Positions 10,944 to 19,826 of a DNA stretch of 64,000 bases are shown here, in pieces. A program made the position numbers and the translations under genes. This DNA comes from Erwinia sp. ErVv1 (GTDB lineage Bacteria > Pseudomonadota > Gammaproteobacteria > Enterobacterales > Enterobacteriaceae): contig NZ_CDPK01000003.1 in assembly GCF_900068895.1 (NCBI RefSeq), positions 416,456 to 480,455 of the forward strand. Reading direction: 5' to 3'. A model generated the notes under the pieces. That model was not told the origin of the DNA. It saw nothing but the letters and a program-made list of their open reading frames with translations, and did not search any database. How positions within the stretch are numbered: position 1 is the first letter of the stretch; every line of letters starts with the position of its first letter.

Positions 10944-11903
10944 ATGAGAAATTTTATTCTGCGGCGACTGCTGCAAACGCTGCCGATGCTGCTACTCGCC
11001 TCATTTATTATCTTTATGCTGTTTGCGAAAACCCCCGGCGACTTTATTGATGGCAATATCACGCTTACCGCCGCCCGCGCCGCAGAGCTGAAGGCTATTT
11101 ATGGCCTCGACCAGCCGCTGTTCAGCCGCTATCTGCACTGGCTTGCTCAGCTGGTACGCGGAGATCTGGGCTTCTCGCTGCAATATCAGATCCCGGTCAG
11201 TCAGCTGCTCGATCAGTACATCTGGAACTCCTTCCTGCTGGCGATCGTTGCGCTGGTGCTTTACTGGGGCATCGGGCTTACGGTCGGCGTTGCGTCGGCG
11301 ATGAAACCCAATTCGCTGTTCGACCATCTGGTCAGCATCCTGGTCTTCGCCGCCATGTCGTTCCCCACCTTTTTCCTCTGCCTGCTGCTTATTAAATGGT
11401 TTGCCGTCGATCTGCACTGGCTTCCGGTGGGTGGCATGACGAATACCGGCAGCGACGCGACCGGCTGGGCGTGGGTCATGCAGGTGGCTGCACACCTGGC
11501 GCTGCCGGTGGTAGCGCTGGTGATGCTTCAGGCGGGCAGCCTGACGCGCTATTTTCGCGCCAGCATGCTGGACGTGGTGAAGATGGATTTTATCCGCACC
11601 GCACGCGCCAAAGGACTGCGCGAACGCACGGTGATCTTCCGTCACGCGCTGCGCAATGCGCTATTGCCGGTGATTACCCTGCTCGGGTTTGAACTGCCCG
11701 GACTCTTCTCCGGCGCCATTATTACGGAAAAGGTCTTTAACTGGCCCGGTGCCGGGCATATCCATATCGACTCGCTGGCCGCCCGGGATTACCCGGTGCT
11801 GATGGGCTTCACCCTGTTTCTGGCGGTATTAACCATTCTCGGCAACCTGATTGCCGACGTGCTTTACGCGTGGGCTGACCCGCGCATTCGTGTGAGGTCG
11901 TGA
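10944..11903 (+). CDS. Oligopeptide-type ABC transporter permease (DppB-like)
   Basis: The 319-residue protein has the DppB/OppB pattern: N-terminal helix MRNFILRRLLQTLPMLLLAS, a periplasmic loop with the family motif YGLDQPLFSRYLHWLAQLVRGDLGFS, and the EAA-type loop FIRTARAKGLRERTVIFRHALRNALLPVITL that contacts the ATPase. The ATG at 10944 is preferred over the in-frame TTG at 10932 because the family begins M-x-x-F-I-x-R-R. Its stop overlaps the next start. Confidence 0.92.
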   Translation: MRNFILRRLLQTLPMLLLASFIIFMLFAKTPGDFIDGNITLTAARAAELKAIYGLDQPLFSRYLHWLAQLVRGDLGFSLQYQIPVSQLLDQYIWNSFLLAIVALVLYWGIGLTVGVASAMKPNSLFDHLVSILVFAAMSFPTFFLCLLLIKWFAVDLHWLPVGGMTNTGSDATGWAWVMQVAAHLALPVVALVMLQAGSLTRYFRASMLDVVKMDFIRTARAKGLRERTVIFRHALRNALLPVITLLGFELPGLFSGAIITEKVFNWPGAGHIHIDSLAARDYPVLMGFTLFLAVLTILGNLIADVLYAWADPRIRVRS

Positions 11904-12850
11904 TGCTCAGTTCGTTATTTTCAACCGGTCGCCGCCTGCGTAAAGCGGAATTACCGATGCTGGCACAGGTGACGCCCTCCCCATGGCATCAGGCCTGGCA
12001 CGCGCTGCGCCGGAACCCGCTGGCGATGCTGTGCCTGTTATTACTGACTGTGATGGCCGTCTGGTGCGTACTCGGCCCGCTCTGGTCACCGTGGCAGGAT
12101 GATGCCACCGATGCGCTAATGATCAATAAACCGCCCGGCGCCGCGCACTGGCTTGGGACGGATTTTCTCGGCCGTGACGTGTATACCCGTCTGCTGATGG
12201 CCGGCCGTATCTCGCTGATTATCGGCCTGCTCACCATGCTGCTCTCCGTGACGCTTGGTTATCTGCTCGGTGCGGTATCAGGCTATGCGGGCGGTCTGAC
12301 CGATAAGATCATTATGCGGCTGGCAGACCTGGTGATGACCATTCCCGGGTTGCCGCTGCTGATTGTGGCCGGAGCGATGCTTTCGGAACTCGATTTCTCA
12401 CCGGATTCGCGTATCTATATGGTGGTGGTGATGTTAAGCCTGCTGGAGTGGCCAAAGCTGGCGCGGCTGGTGCGCGGGCAGATCCTCTCCCTGCGCGAGC
12501 GCGATTTTATGCTGGCGACGCGCATCCTTGGCCTCTCATCGCGCCGCCGTCTGTTTGGACATCTGCTGCCCAACACTGTCCCGATTCTGGTGGTCATGGC
12601 AACCATGGCGGTGGCGAATGCCATTCTTAGCGAATCCGCGCTGAGCTATCTGGGGCTTGGCGTCGTGCCGCCGATGCCTTCATGGGGCAATATGATGGAT
12701 GCGGCCAACAGCCTGATCGATTTTCAGCGCCGCCCGTGGCTGTGGATGCCGCCGGGTATCGCCATTTTTATCACCGTCATCGCCATTAATGTGCTGGGCG
12801 ATGGCCTGCGCGATGCGCTGGATCCGAAGATGAAAAGGAGTCTGAAGTGA
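11903..12850 (+). CDS. Oligopeptide-type ABC transporter permease (DppC-like)
   Basis: The 315-residue second permease has the DppC/OppC hallmarks: a cytosolic N terminus, WHQAWHALRRNPLAMLCLLLL as first helix, the loop motif HWLGTDFLGRDVYTRLLMAGRISL, and the EAA loop REFMLATR-like segment (RDFMLATRILGLSSRRRLFGHLLPN). The ATG at 11903 sits in a TGATG overlap with the preceding stop. Its own stop overlaps the next GTG start. Confidence 0.92.
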   Translation: MLSSLFSTGRRLRKAELPMLAQVTPSPWHQAWHALRRNPLAMLCLLLLTVMAVWCVLGPLWSPWQDDATDALMINKPPGAAHWLGTDFLGRDVYTRLLMAGRISLIIGLLTMLLSVTLGYLLGAVSGYAGGLTDKIIMRLADLVMTIPGLPLLIVAGAMLSELDFSPDSRIYMVVVMLSLLEWPKLARLVRGQILSLRERDFMLATRILGLSSRRRLFGHLLPNTVPILVVMATMAVANAILSESALSYLGLGVVPPMPSWGNMMDAANSLIDFQRRPWLWMPPGIAIFITVIAINVLGDGLRDALDPKMKRSLK

Positions 12851-13911
12851 GCGCGCCGCTGATCGCTTTTGACCGGTTATCCGTCTCGTTTGCCGCCGGG
12901 CAGGGCCGCGTACGGGCGGTGCAGGAGGTCTCCTTTTCGCTCAATGCCGGGCAGACTCTCGGCATTGTGGGTGAGTCGGGCTGCGGTAAGAGCGTCACCG
13001 CGTTGTCGCTTATGGGTCTGCTGCCGCCTCAGGCGGCGCGCATCGACGGCGGCGAGATTCGCTTCCAGGGCAGCGATCTGCTGCGGCTCAAATCTACAAA
13101 GATGGCCGATCTGCGTGGCAACGAGCTGGCGATGATTTTTCAGGAGCCGATGAGCGCCCTGAATCCGGTGCTGACGATTGGCGAACAGCTGTGCGAGCCG
13201 CTAATCCGCCACCGCGCAGCGTCGCCCAAAGCCGCCTGGCAGCAGGCGACGCGGCTGATCTCTGAGGTGGGGCTGGCGGGGGCGGAGAAGCTGATGCGCG
13301 ACTACCCACATCAGCTATCCGGCGGTATGCTCCAGCGCATAATGATCGCCATGGCGCTGAGCTGTAAGCCGAAGCTGCTGATTGCCGATGAGCCGACCAC
13401 CGCGCTGGATGTGACCGTACAGGCGCAAATCCTGCAGCTGCTGCGAGACCAGGCGCGGGCACACCGGATGGCGCTGATGCTGATCACCCATGACTTAGGC
13501 GTTATCGCACAGATGGCGGAGCAGGTAGTGGTGATGTATGCCGGACGTATCGTCGAGCAGGGACCCACCGCTGAAGTACTGCGTAACCCGCTGCATCCTT
13601 ATACCCGGGGACTTATCGCCTCGCGTCCGGTGCCGGGAGAACGGCGGCGGCGGCTCTACTCGATCCCCGGTCAGGTGCCGGATCTGGCCGCACTGCCACC
13701 TTACTGCGCCTTCGTGGACCGCTGTGACCGGGCAACCGCGCGCTGTCGTCGCGGCATTCCTCCTTTGGTTGGACAGGCGCCACAGTTGGTCAGACAGGCG
13801 CCACAGTTGCTCAGACAGGCGCGACAGCCGGGCGGAGAGGTGCAGGGGTCGGTCAGACAGGTGCGACAGGCAGCCTGTTTCCACAGTGCGTTAGCGGAGC
13901 CAGCAGAATGA
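12847..13911 (+). CDS. Oligopeptide-type ABC transporter ATPase (DppD-like) with a C-terminal heptad repeat
   Basis: This 354-residue ATPase carries Walker A GESGCGKS, Q-loop MIFQEPMSALNPV, signature LSGGMLQR and Walker B LLIADEPTTALDVT, then the C-terminal oligopeptide-transporter extension with its cysteine cluster (YCAFVDRCDRATARC ... ACFHS). Between the last cysteines it contains about five 7-residue units of the LVRQAPQ type, encoded by 21-bp repeats at 13765-13869. This spacer is longer than usual for DppD. The GTG start overlaps the preceding stop (GTGA). Confidence 0.9.
   Translation: MSAPLIAFDRLSVSFAAGQGRVRAVQEVSFSLNAGQTLGIVGESGCGKSVTALSLMGLLPPQAARIDGGEIRFQGSDLLRLKSTKMADLRGNELAMIFQEPMSALNPVLTIGEQLCEPLIRHRAASPKAAWQQATRLISEVGLAGAEKLMRDYPHQLSGGMLQRIMIAMALSCKPKLLIADEPTTALDVTVQAQILQLLRDQARAHRMALMLITHDLGVIAQMAEQVVVMYAGRIVEQGPTAEVLRNPLHPYTRGLIASRPVPGERRRRLYSIPGQVPDLAALPPYCAFVDRCDRATARCRRGIPPLVGQAPQLVRQAPQLLRQARQPGGEVQGSVRQVRQAACFHSALAEPAE
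13765..13869 (+). repeat. In-frame 21-bp repeats inside the DppD-like ATPase gene
   Basis: Units at 13765-13785, 13786-13806 and 13807-13827 differ from each other at one to three positions. A degenerate 21-bp block (13828-13848) and a further good unit (13849-13869) follow in the same phase. The unit TTGGTCAGACAGGCGCCACAG encodes a heptapeptide (LVRQAPQ). Copy-number change would keep the frame. Confidence 0.85.
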
Positions 13912-14876
13912 ACGCCGAGTATGTTATTGAAGTGGAAGGGCTGAAAAAGCACTTCCCGCTGCGCGACGGGCTGTTTGGCCGGGAAACCGGGCAGCTCCGC
14001 GCGGTAGATGGTGTGAGTTTCCGTATCCGGCAGGGGACGATTTTTGGGCTGGTGGGGGAGTCAGGAAGCGGTAAAACCACGGTTGGCCGCACGCTGCTGG
14101 GGTTGTATGACAAAACGGCGGGCAGCGTGAAATATCGCGGGCAGGAGACAGAGACGCTGTCGCAGGCGGAGCTGCGCGCGCTGCGGCCAAAGATACAGCT
14201 GGTGTTTCAGGATCCTTACAGCTCGCTGAACCCGCGCATTCGCGTCGGCGACGCCATTGGTGAAGCGATGCTGGAGCACAAGCTCTGCACCCGTGCGGCA
14301 CTGTATGACAGGGTGATTGATGTCATGAAAGTTTGCGGCCTCGCCCCCGAACATTACGACCGTTTTCCGCATGAGTTCTCCGGCGGTCAGCGTCAGCGCA
14401 TCGGCATTGCCCGTGCACTGATCCTCAATCCGGATTTTATTGTTGCCGATGAACCCATTTCGGCGCTGGACGTTTCGATTCAGGCGCAGATTATCAATCT
14501 GTTTTCCGATCTGCGCGATGAGCGCGGTGTAACCTTTCTGTTTATCTCCCACGATCTCGGCGTGGTCGAGCATCTGTGCGATGACGTTGCGGTAATGTAT
14601 CTTGGCCAGCTGGTGGAGACCGCCAGCCGTGACGCGCTGTTCAGCCAGCCGCTGCACCCCTACACGCAGGCGCTGCTGGCGGCGGTACCCACGCTGGACC
14701 CGGGCAGTGAACCAACAGCGATAGTCCAGGGCGAGATCCCCGATCCTTCACGTCCTCCCTCCGGGTGTCGCTTCTCTGCCCGCTGCCCACTGGCAACGGC
14801 TCTCTGCCGTCGGGAACCTCCCGTGCTGCGGCAGGTTGCGCGGGAGCACTTTGTTGCGTGTCATTTGGTGGAGTAG
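13908..14876 (+). CDS. Oligopeptide-type ABC transporter ATPase (DppF-like)
   Basis: The 322-residue second ATPase has Walker A GESGSGKTT, Q-loop LVFQDPYSSLNPRIRVGD, signature FSGGQRQR, Walker B FIVADEPISALDVS and the C-terminal extension with RFSARCPLATALCRREPP. It starts in an ATGA overlap with the DppD-like gene and completes the operon. Together the five proteins form a full importer: binding protein, two permeases, two ATPases. Confidence 0.93.
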   Translation: MNAEYVIEVEGLKKHFPLRDGLFGRETGQLRAVDGVSFRIRQGTIFGLVGESGSGKTTVGRTLLGLYDKTAGSVKYRGQETETLSQAELRALRPKIQLVFQDPYSSLNPRIRVGDAIGEAMLEHKLCTRAALYDRVIDVMKVCGLAPEHYDRFPHEFSGGQRQRIGIARALILNPDFIVADEPISALDVSIQAQIINLFSDLRDERGVTFLFISHDLGVVEHLCDDVAVMYLGQLVETASRDALFSQPLHPYTQALLAAVPTLDPGSEPTAIVQGEIPDPSRPPSGCRFSARCPLATALCRREPPVLRQVAREHFVACHLVE

Positions 14877-14900
14877 AAGGCAGGGCATCGAATGGGTGGA

Positions 14901-16091
14901 TTAATTCTGACCTCTCCCGAGGCCGGGGAGGGAGAAGATCAGATGGCACAGCACGCCGCCGACCAGCCCCCAGAAGGCCGCACCTATTCCCAGCATCGTC
15001 AGACCGGAGGCGGTGATCAGAAAGGTAATCACCGCCGCTTCACGCTGTTTCTCATTCGCCACGGCGCGCTGCAGGCTGCCTGCCAGGGTACCCAGCAGCG
15101 CCAGCCCGGCAAGGGTATGAATCAACGCGGGCGGCAGGGCACTAAACAGCTGCCCGATGGCCGCGCCAAATAGCCCGGCCAGCAGATAGAAGAAGCCCGC
15201 GCAGGCGGCAGCCCAGTAGCGGCGCTGCGGATCGGGATGCACATCCGGGCCCATGCAGATTGCTGCGGTAATGGCTGCGATGCAGACGGTAAAGCCGCCA
15301 AACGGGGCCAGGAGCAGGGCGGTCAGGCCGGTCCAGCTCATTAATGAAGAGACGGGAGCCGGATAGCCCGCAGCCTGGAGGGTAGCGATACCGGGCGCAT
15401 TTTGCGAGGCCATGGTGACCAGGAAAAAAGGGATGCCGATACCCAGCAGCGTCGACAGGGTAAAGTGCGGCGCGATAAACTGCGGCATGGCTAAGCGAAT
15501 CGGCTGAGAAGAAAAATGGATCTCGCCGCTCGCCGCCGCGATCGCTAAACCCGCCAGCAGGGTTATCACTATCGCATAGCGGGGCAGGTAGCGTCGTGAC
15601 AGCAGCCAGACCAGGCACATGCTGGCGGTCAGCGTAAAGTTCAGCTTCAGCGCCCCCACGGCGTCCAGCCCAAATCGCAGCAGGATCCCCGCCAGCATGG
15701 CTGCTGAAATGGCCTGTGGGATATGACCGATCAGCCGGGCAAACAGACCGGTGACGCCGCAGAGGAAAATTAATCCGGCAGCAAACACAAACACTCCAAT
15801 GGCCTGGTCGAGTGGCGTTCCCGGCAGACTGGTGACCAGCAGGGCGGCCCCCGGCGTCGACCAGGCGGTAAGGATCGGGGCGCGATACCAGAGTGAAAGC
15901 CCCAGCGACGTTACACCCATTGCCAGCCCCAGCATGGTCAGCCAGCCGCCGGTCTGGAGTTCGCTGGCACCCGCCGCGCCTGCGGCCTGGAAAATAATAG
16001 CGGCGGAACTGGTATAACCCACCAGCACGGCGACAAATCCGGCACTCATCGCCGGTATCGTCAGATGGCGAAGCGACAACTCTGGGCGCAT
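14901..16091 (-). CDS. ydcO: BenE-family transporter YdcO
   Basis: This 396-residue integral membrane protein has about 12 hydrophobic segments and opens LSLRHLTIPAMSAGFVAVLVGY, typical of the BenE (benzoate/proton symporter-like) family. In E. coli ydcO lies divergent to sutR (ydcN), a cupin-containing XRE regulator; the same pairing here strongly supports the name. The substrate is not established. Its upstream region carries a 20-bp palindrome 42 bases before the start. It converges on the ABC operon. Confidence 0.88.
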   Translation of the reverse strand: MRPELSLRHLTIPAMSAGFVAVLVGYTSSAAIIFQAAGAAGASELQTGGWLTMLGLAMGVTSLGLSLWYRAPILTAWSTPGAALLVTSLPGTPLDQAIGVFVFAAGLIFLCGVTGLFARLIGHIPQAISAAMLAGILLRFGLDAVGALKLNFTLTASMCLVWLLSRRYLPRYAIVITLLAGLAIAAASGEIHFSSQPIRLAMPQFIAPHFTLSTLLGIGIPFFLVTMASQNAPGIATLQAAGYPAPVSSLMSWTGLTALLLAPFGGFTVCIAAITAAICMGPDVHPDPQRRYWAAACAGFFYLLAGLFGAAIGQLFSALPPALIHTLAGLALLGTLAGSLQRAVANEKQREAAVITFLITASGLTMLGIGAAFWGLVGGVLCHLIFSLPGLGRGQN

Positions 16092-16132
16092 GTTGACCTC
16101 GGATTAGCACTGGGATGAGACACAAGCTATCA

Positions 16133-16152
16133 TTGTGCGTTATAACGCACAA
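16133..16152. promoter_or_regulatory. Perfect 20-bp palindrome between ydcO and sutR (candidate operator)
   Basis: The sequence TTGTGCGTTATAACGCACAA equals its own reverse complement over all 20 bases. It lies 42-61 bases upstream of the ydcO start, where an operator for the divergent XRE-cupin regulator would be expected. The right half-site (AACGCACAA) also opens each unit of the adjacent tandem array. Assignment to SutR is inference. Confidence 0.65.
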
Positions 16153-16200
16153 GATTAACGCACAAGATTAACGCACAAGATTAACGCACAAGATTAACGC
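16144..16200. repeat. 13-bp tandem repeat of the palindrome half-site
   Basis: Four identical 13-bp units AACGCACAAGATT (16144-16156, 16157-16169, 16170-16182, 16183-16195) are followed by the first five bases of a fifth. The first unit overlaps the right arm of the 20-bp palindrome. The array looks like iterated half-operators and lies in the shared ydcO/sutR control region. Confidence 0.9.
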
Positions 16201-16431
16201 TCATTCAGGTCATTGCGGCGCGGGTGGCTTGACCGAAAAAATTTTTGACCTGCAATAAAATCATTTCCCTCAGAGCGGCGTCCCCTTTAGTCTCAGGTAA
16301 AATAAAGAGGCCGTGACAGCTTAACCGTGCGGGCGAGACCGCTTAATCGGGAAGGCGACGTGCGCCAGCTCCGGGAAGCCGTTATGCTTTTGCCCGATCT
16401 GGAAGAGATGTGGAAGAGTTGTGGAGGAGAA

Positions 16432-17013
16432 ATGGACGAGGGCTACCCTGAACCCGGTCAGACGCTAAAATCCCTGCGCACAGAACGTGCATGGAGTCTC
16501 AGCGAAGCCGCGCTGCGCACCGGCGTCAGTAAAGCCATGCTGGGCCAGATAGAGCGGGGTGAATCCAGCCCCACGGTGGCAACCCTGTGGAAAATTGCTA
16601 CCGGCTTTAATGCGCCTTTTTCGCTGTTTATTTCAGGCATCGGGCCCTGCGCACCTCCCGCGACGGTGCTGCGCAGTGAGAAATTACCGTTGTGGCAGCA
16701 GCGCAGCGCTACCATGCAGGCTGCCTCCCTGTTTCCTTACGACAAAACCCTGGGATTAGACATGCTGACCGTTGAGCTGGCACCGGGCGGGATCAGTGAA
16801 TCGGCGGCTCACGAAAGGGGGGTGATTGAGCATGTGGTGGTGACGGAAGGGACGCTGATGCTTAACGTTGATGACCACGGGTACAGGCTGGTGGCCGGTG
16901 AGGCGCTGCGCTTTGCGGCTGACCGACCCCACCGTTATCATAATCAGACGCAGGCAAGGGTGCGCTTTTACAGCCTGATACACTATCCGCTGCGCTTAGA
17001 TCGCCCGGAATAA
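16432..17013 (+). CDS. sutR: XRE-cupin transcriptional regulator SutR (YdcN)
   Basis: The 193-residue protein has an N-terminal XRE helix-turn-helix (LRTERAWSLSEAALRTGVSKAMLGQIERGESSPTV region) and a C-terminal cupin domain (ERGVIEHVVVTEGTLMLNV, GEALRFAADRPHRYHN). The HTH motif SKAMLGQIERxESSPTVATLWKIATG is nearly that of E. coli SutR, a regulator of sulfur-utilisation genes. ATG 16432 is preferred over upstream in-frame starts because GGAGGA lies just before it and the length then matches the family. It is divergent to ydcO. Confidence 0.85.
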   Translation: MDEGYPEPGQTLKSLRTERAWSLSEAALRTGVSKAMLGQIERGESSPTVATLWKIATGFNAPFSLFISGIGPCAPPATVLRSEKLPLWQQRSATMQAASLFPYDKTLGLDMLTVELAPGGISESAAHERGVIEHVVVTEGTLMLNVDDHGYRLVAGEALRFAADRPHRYHNQTQARVRFYSLIHYPLRLDRPE

Positions 17014-17142
17014 GGGTTTAACCGGCAAAGGTGTTACAGCAGGCGTGAATATGAAGAAATAAACTCACACCCGACTGACCTGACGCAATACTTTGTAAAA
17101 TAAGTTTCCGATAATAAGCACTGGCATTCAGAGGGACGGCAG

Positions 17143-18378
17143 ATGAACAGATTACTCGATCGCTTTTTAAATTATGTATCCTGTGACACCCAGTCAAAGA
17201 GTCACGTGCGGCAGGTTCCCAGCACGGAGGGGCAGTGGACGCTGGCGAGGGTACTGAAGGATGAGCTGGAGGCGCTGGGCCTGAGCAATGTCACCCTTAG
17301 CGAACACGGCATTGTTATGGCCACTCTGCCGTCTACCGTTTCCTGGCCCGTTCCGGCCATTGGCTTTATCGCGCATATGGACACCTCACCGGATTTCACG
17401 GCTAAGAACGTTAATCCGCAGATTGTTGAGAACTATCGCGGGGGCGACATTGCGCTGGGTAACGGCGAAGAATCCCTTTCGCCGGTGATGTTCCCCGTGC
17501 TGCACAGCCTGATCGGGCATACGTTAATCACCACGGACGGTAAAACGCTCCTCGGTGCCGACGATAAAGCCGGCGTGGCAGAGATTATGACCGCGCTGGC
17601 ACGCCTGCAGGATGAGAATATTCCCCACGGTGATATCTGCGTGGCCTTTACCCCGGATGAAGAAATCGGGAAGGGCACCCGCTGTTTCGACGTGAATGCC
17701 TTTGGTGCGCGATGGGCCTATACCGTCGACGGCAGCGGTATAGGTGAATTTGAATATGAGAATTTCAACGCCGCTTCTGCCACGGTAAAAATTACTGGTA
17801 ACAACGTCCATCCCGGTACGGCAAAGGGCGTGATGGTCAATGCGCTGGATTTAGCGATGCGTTTTCATGCCGCCATGCCGGAGAAAGAGGTTCCCGAGCA
17901 TACCTCAGGCTATGAAGGTTTTTACCATCTCCACGGCATTAAAGGGGGCGTGGATAAAGCCGAAATGAACTACATCATCCGTGATTTCAGTCGCGACACG
18001 TTTAAGGCGCGTAAAGCGGTGATGAAGGAAATTGCGGACAGATTAACGCAAACGCTGCATCAGCCCTGTCATATTGAAGTGTCATTTGACGACAGCTATT
18101 TCAATATGCGGGAAAAGGTGGAGGCGCATCATCATATTATTGATATCGCGCTACAGGCGATACGCGATTGTGATATCGAACCCGATGTTAAGCCCATTCG
18201 CGGAGGAACCGACGGTGCAGCCCTCTCTTTTATGGGCTTACCCTGCCCGAATCTGTTTACCGGTGGCTATAACTATCATGGCAAACATGAGTTTGCCTCG
18301 CTGAATAATATGGAGAAGGCGGTAACGGTCATTACCCGTATCGCCGCGCTGACCGCAGAAAAGTATGCCGGGCAGTAG
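17143..18378 (+). CDS. pepT: Peptidase T (tripeptidase)
   Basis: PepT is a cytoplasmic zinc aminopeptidase that cleaves tripeptides at the N terminus. The 411-residue protein shows M20 metal-ligand motifs: [53 protein letters not shown] and, near the end, [19 protein letters not shown]. The start has an upstream GAGGGACGGCAG. It is the flank shared with E. coli, where pepT adjoins potABCD; here the DppBCDF-like operon and ydcO/sutR occupy that position. Confidence 0.97.
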   Translation: MNRLLDRFLNYVSCDTQSKSHVRQVPSTEGQWTLARVLKDELEALGLSNVTLSEHGIVMATLPSTVSWPVPAIGFIAHMDTSPDFTAKNVNPQIVENYRGGDIALGNGEESLSPVMFPVLHSLIGHTLITTDGKTLLGADDKAGVAEIMTALARLQDENIPHGDICVAFTPDEEIGKGTRCFDVNAFGARWAYTVDGSGIGEFEYENFNAASATVKITGNNVHPGTAKGVMVNALDLAMRFHAAMPEKEVPEHTSGYEGFYHLHGIKGGVDKAEMNYIIRDFSRDTFKARKAVMKEIADRLTQTLHQPCHIEVSFDDSYFNMREKVEAHHHIIDIALQAIRDCDIEPDVKPIRGGTDGAALSFMGLPCPNLFTGGYNYHGKHEFASLNNMEKAVTVITRIAALTAEKYAGQ

Positions 18379-18458
18379 CGCCCGACCTGTTTTACGCTTC
18401 CCGTTTACCGACGGTGCTGTGTTGCGCCGTCGTTAAATCGGTGCTTATACGCTGAGAG

Positions 18459-18600
18459 CGCCATTATGGCCGGGATGATAATACAACGGGACGGGTACCC
18501 ATACCGCCTTTATGGCCGGGATGCTTAATACAACGCGGCGGGTACCCAGACCGGCGTTTTAGCCGGAAGGCGTGATATCAACGCGGCGGGTACCCCAAAC
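18459..18600. repeat. Imperfect 46-48 bp tandem repeat between pepT and roxA
   Basis: Three imperfect units begin near 18459, 18505 and 18551. They share TATGGCCGGGATG (or TTAGCCGGAAGG), an ATACAACGCGGCGGGTACCC block and a spacer with CCGCC. Each unit contains the palindrome GGGTACCC. The array ends five bases before the roxA stop, in the convergent pepT-roxA intergenic space. Confidence 0.75.
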
Positions 18601-18605
18601 TGCCG

Positions 18606-19733
18606 TTACTCTTCTTCGCCAAAGTACCAGTAGCCGCAGTTGACCAGTGCGGAAAGCTGGGCCAGGAAAGAGGGATCGTCGAGTGCGGTTCCGAGCGCTT
18701 CAGCGCTAAGGGTATGCTGACTGGCCAGTACCTTTAGCGCCTCGCGGTGCGGCGATTCAACCTTTTCACCGTTCACAAAGACCGCATGCCCAATCTGTAC
18801 GACGCGCAGTCCACCCAGGCGTGAGAGAGAATCACCCTGCTGCAGCGCATCATAAATTTCATCAGGCTGATACGGCGGCTCCGGCGGGGCGAAATCCAGT
18901 TCGTGGCGCGACTGGGAGATAAACTCGCCAAACCACTGATTGAACTGATCCGGCTGATTCACCACATCCAGCATCATTTTACGGATACCATCAATCTCTT
19001 CCGGCAGGATCTCTGCCTGGTTATCACGTGCCGGGACGTCAGGATCGGTAAAGCGATAGCTGCCAAGCTCATTTGACAACACATAGTCCGCGAAACCGCT
19101 GATCAGCTCACGGCCACTGGGGGCGCGAAAGCCAACGGAGTAGTTGATGGCATTTTCGAGTGAGTAACCTTCATGCGGGAATCCTGGTGGGATATAGAGG
19201 ATATCACCCGGCTCCATCTCTTCATCAATAATGGCGTCGAAAGGCTCGACCTGGAGCAGATCGGGATGCGGGCAGTGCTGTTTCATCGCCACCTTCTCGC
19301 CCACGCGCCAGCGACGGCGGCCGGTGCCCTGAATAATAAACACATCGTACTGGTCAAGATGGGGACCCACACCGCCGCCGGGGACGGAGAACGAAATCAT
19401 CAGATCGTCGATGCGCCAGTCGGGCAGGAAGCGGAACGGCCGCATCAGGGCGGCAGAAGGCTCATGCCAGTGGTCAACGGCCTGTACCAGCAGCGACCAG
19501 TTGTTTTCACCCAGATGATCGTAGCTTTCAAATGGACCGTGACCCACCTGCCATTTCCCGTCCTGATGACTGACCAGACGGCTGTCAACGTCACTTTCCA
19601 TCGCCAGGCCTGCCAGTTCATCCGGAGAAATCGGGTCGACAAAGTTTTTGAAGCCGCGCTTAAGCACAACCGGGCGTTTCTGCCAGTAGCGTGCAATAAA
19701 ATCGGGCCAGTTGAGGTCGAGCTGATACGCCAT
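18606..19733 (-). CDS. roxA: Ribosomal protein uL16 arginine hydroxylase RoxA (YcfD)
   Basis: RoxA is a JmjC/cupin-type 2-oxoglutarate and Fe(II)-dependent oxygenase that hydroxylates an arginine of ribosomal protein L16. The 375-residue protein begins MAYQLDLNWPDFIARYWQKR; an upstream in-frame extension to 19826 lacks family similarity and was dropped. The metal-binding HxD is in GGGVGPHLDQYDVF, with the distal histidine in YIPPGFPHEGY. The C-terminal region includes the winged-helix-like part. It lies 93 bases downstream of phoQ, as in E. coli. Confidence 0.96.
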   Translation of the reverse strand: MAYQLDLNWPDFIARYWQKRPVVLKRGFKNFVDPISPDELAGLAMESDVDSRLVSHQDGKWQVGHGPFESYDHLGENNWSLLVQAVDHWHEPSAALMRPFRFLPDWRIDDLMISFSVPGGGVGPHLDQYDVFIIQGTGRRRWRVGEKVAMKQHCPHPDLLQVEPFDAIIDEEMEPGDILYIPPGFPHEGYSLENAINYSVGFRAPSGRELISGFADYVLSNELGSYRFTDPDVPARDNQAEILPEEIDGIRKMMLDVVNQPDQFNQWFGEFISQSRHELDFAPPEPPYQPDEIYDALQQGDSLSRLGGLRVVQIGHAVFVNGEKVESPHREALKVLASQHTLSAEALGTALDDPSFLAQLSALVNCGYWYFGEEE

Positions 19734-19826
19734 AATGACATTTCCTGAAAGCTGAATTTGTTCGATTATAACAGCCCCGGGCAGGGGCGGGGAAACGCAT
19801 TTGCCACCGCGCGGGGAGAGCAGCAA

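Noticed and set aside
15142-16152. 336-codon minus-strand open frame over ydcO
   Set aside because: It is the alternate-frame shadow of ydcO; its product lacks the hydrophobic pattern and family similarity that the ydcO frame has.
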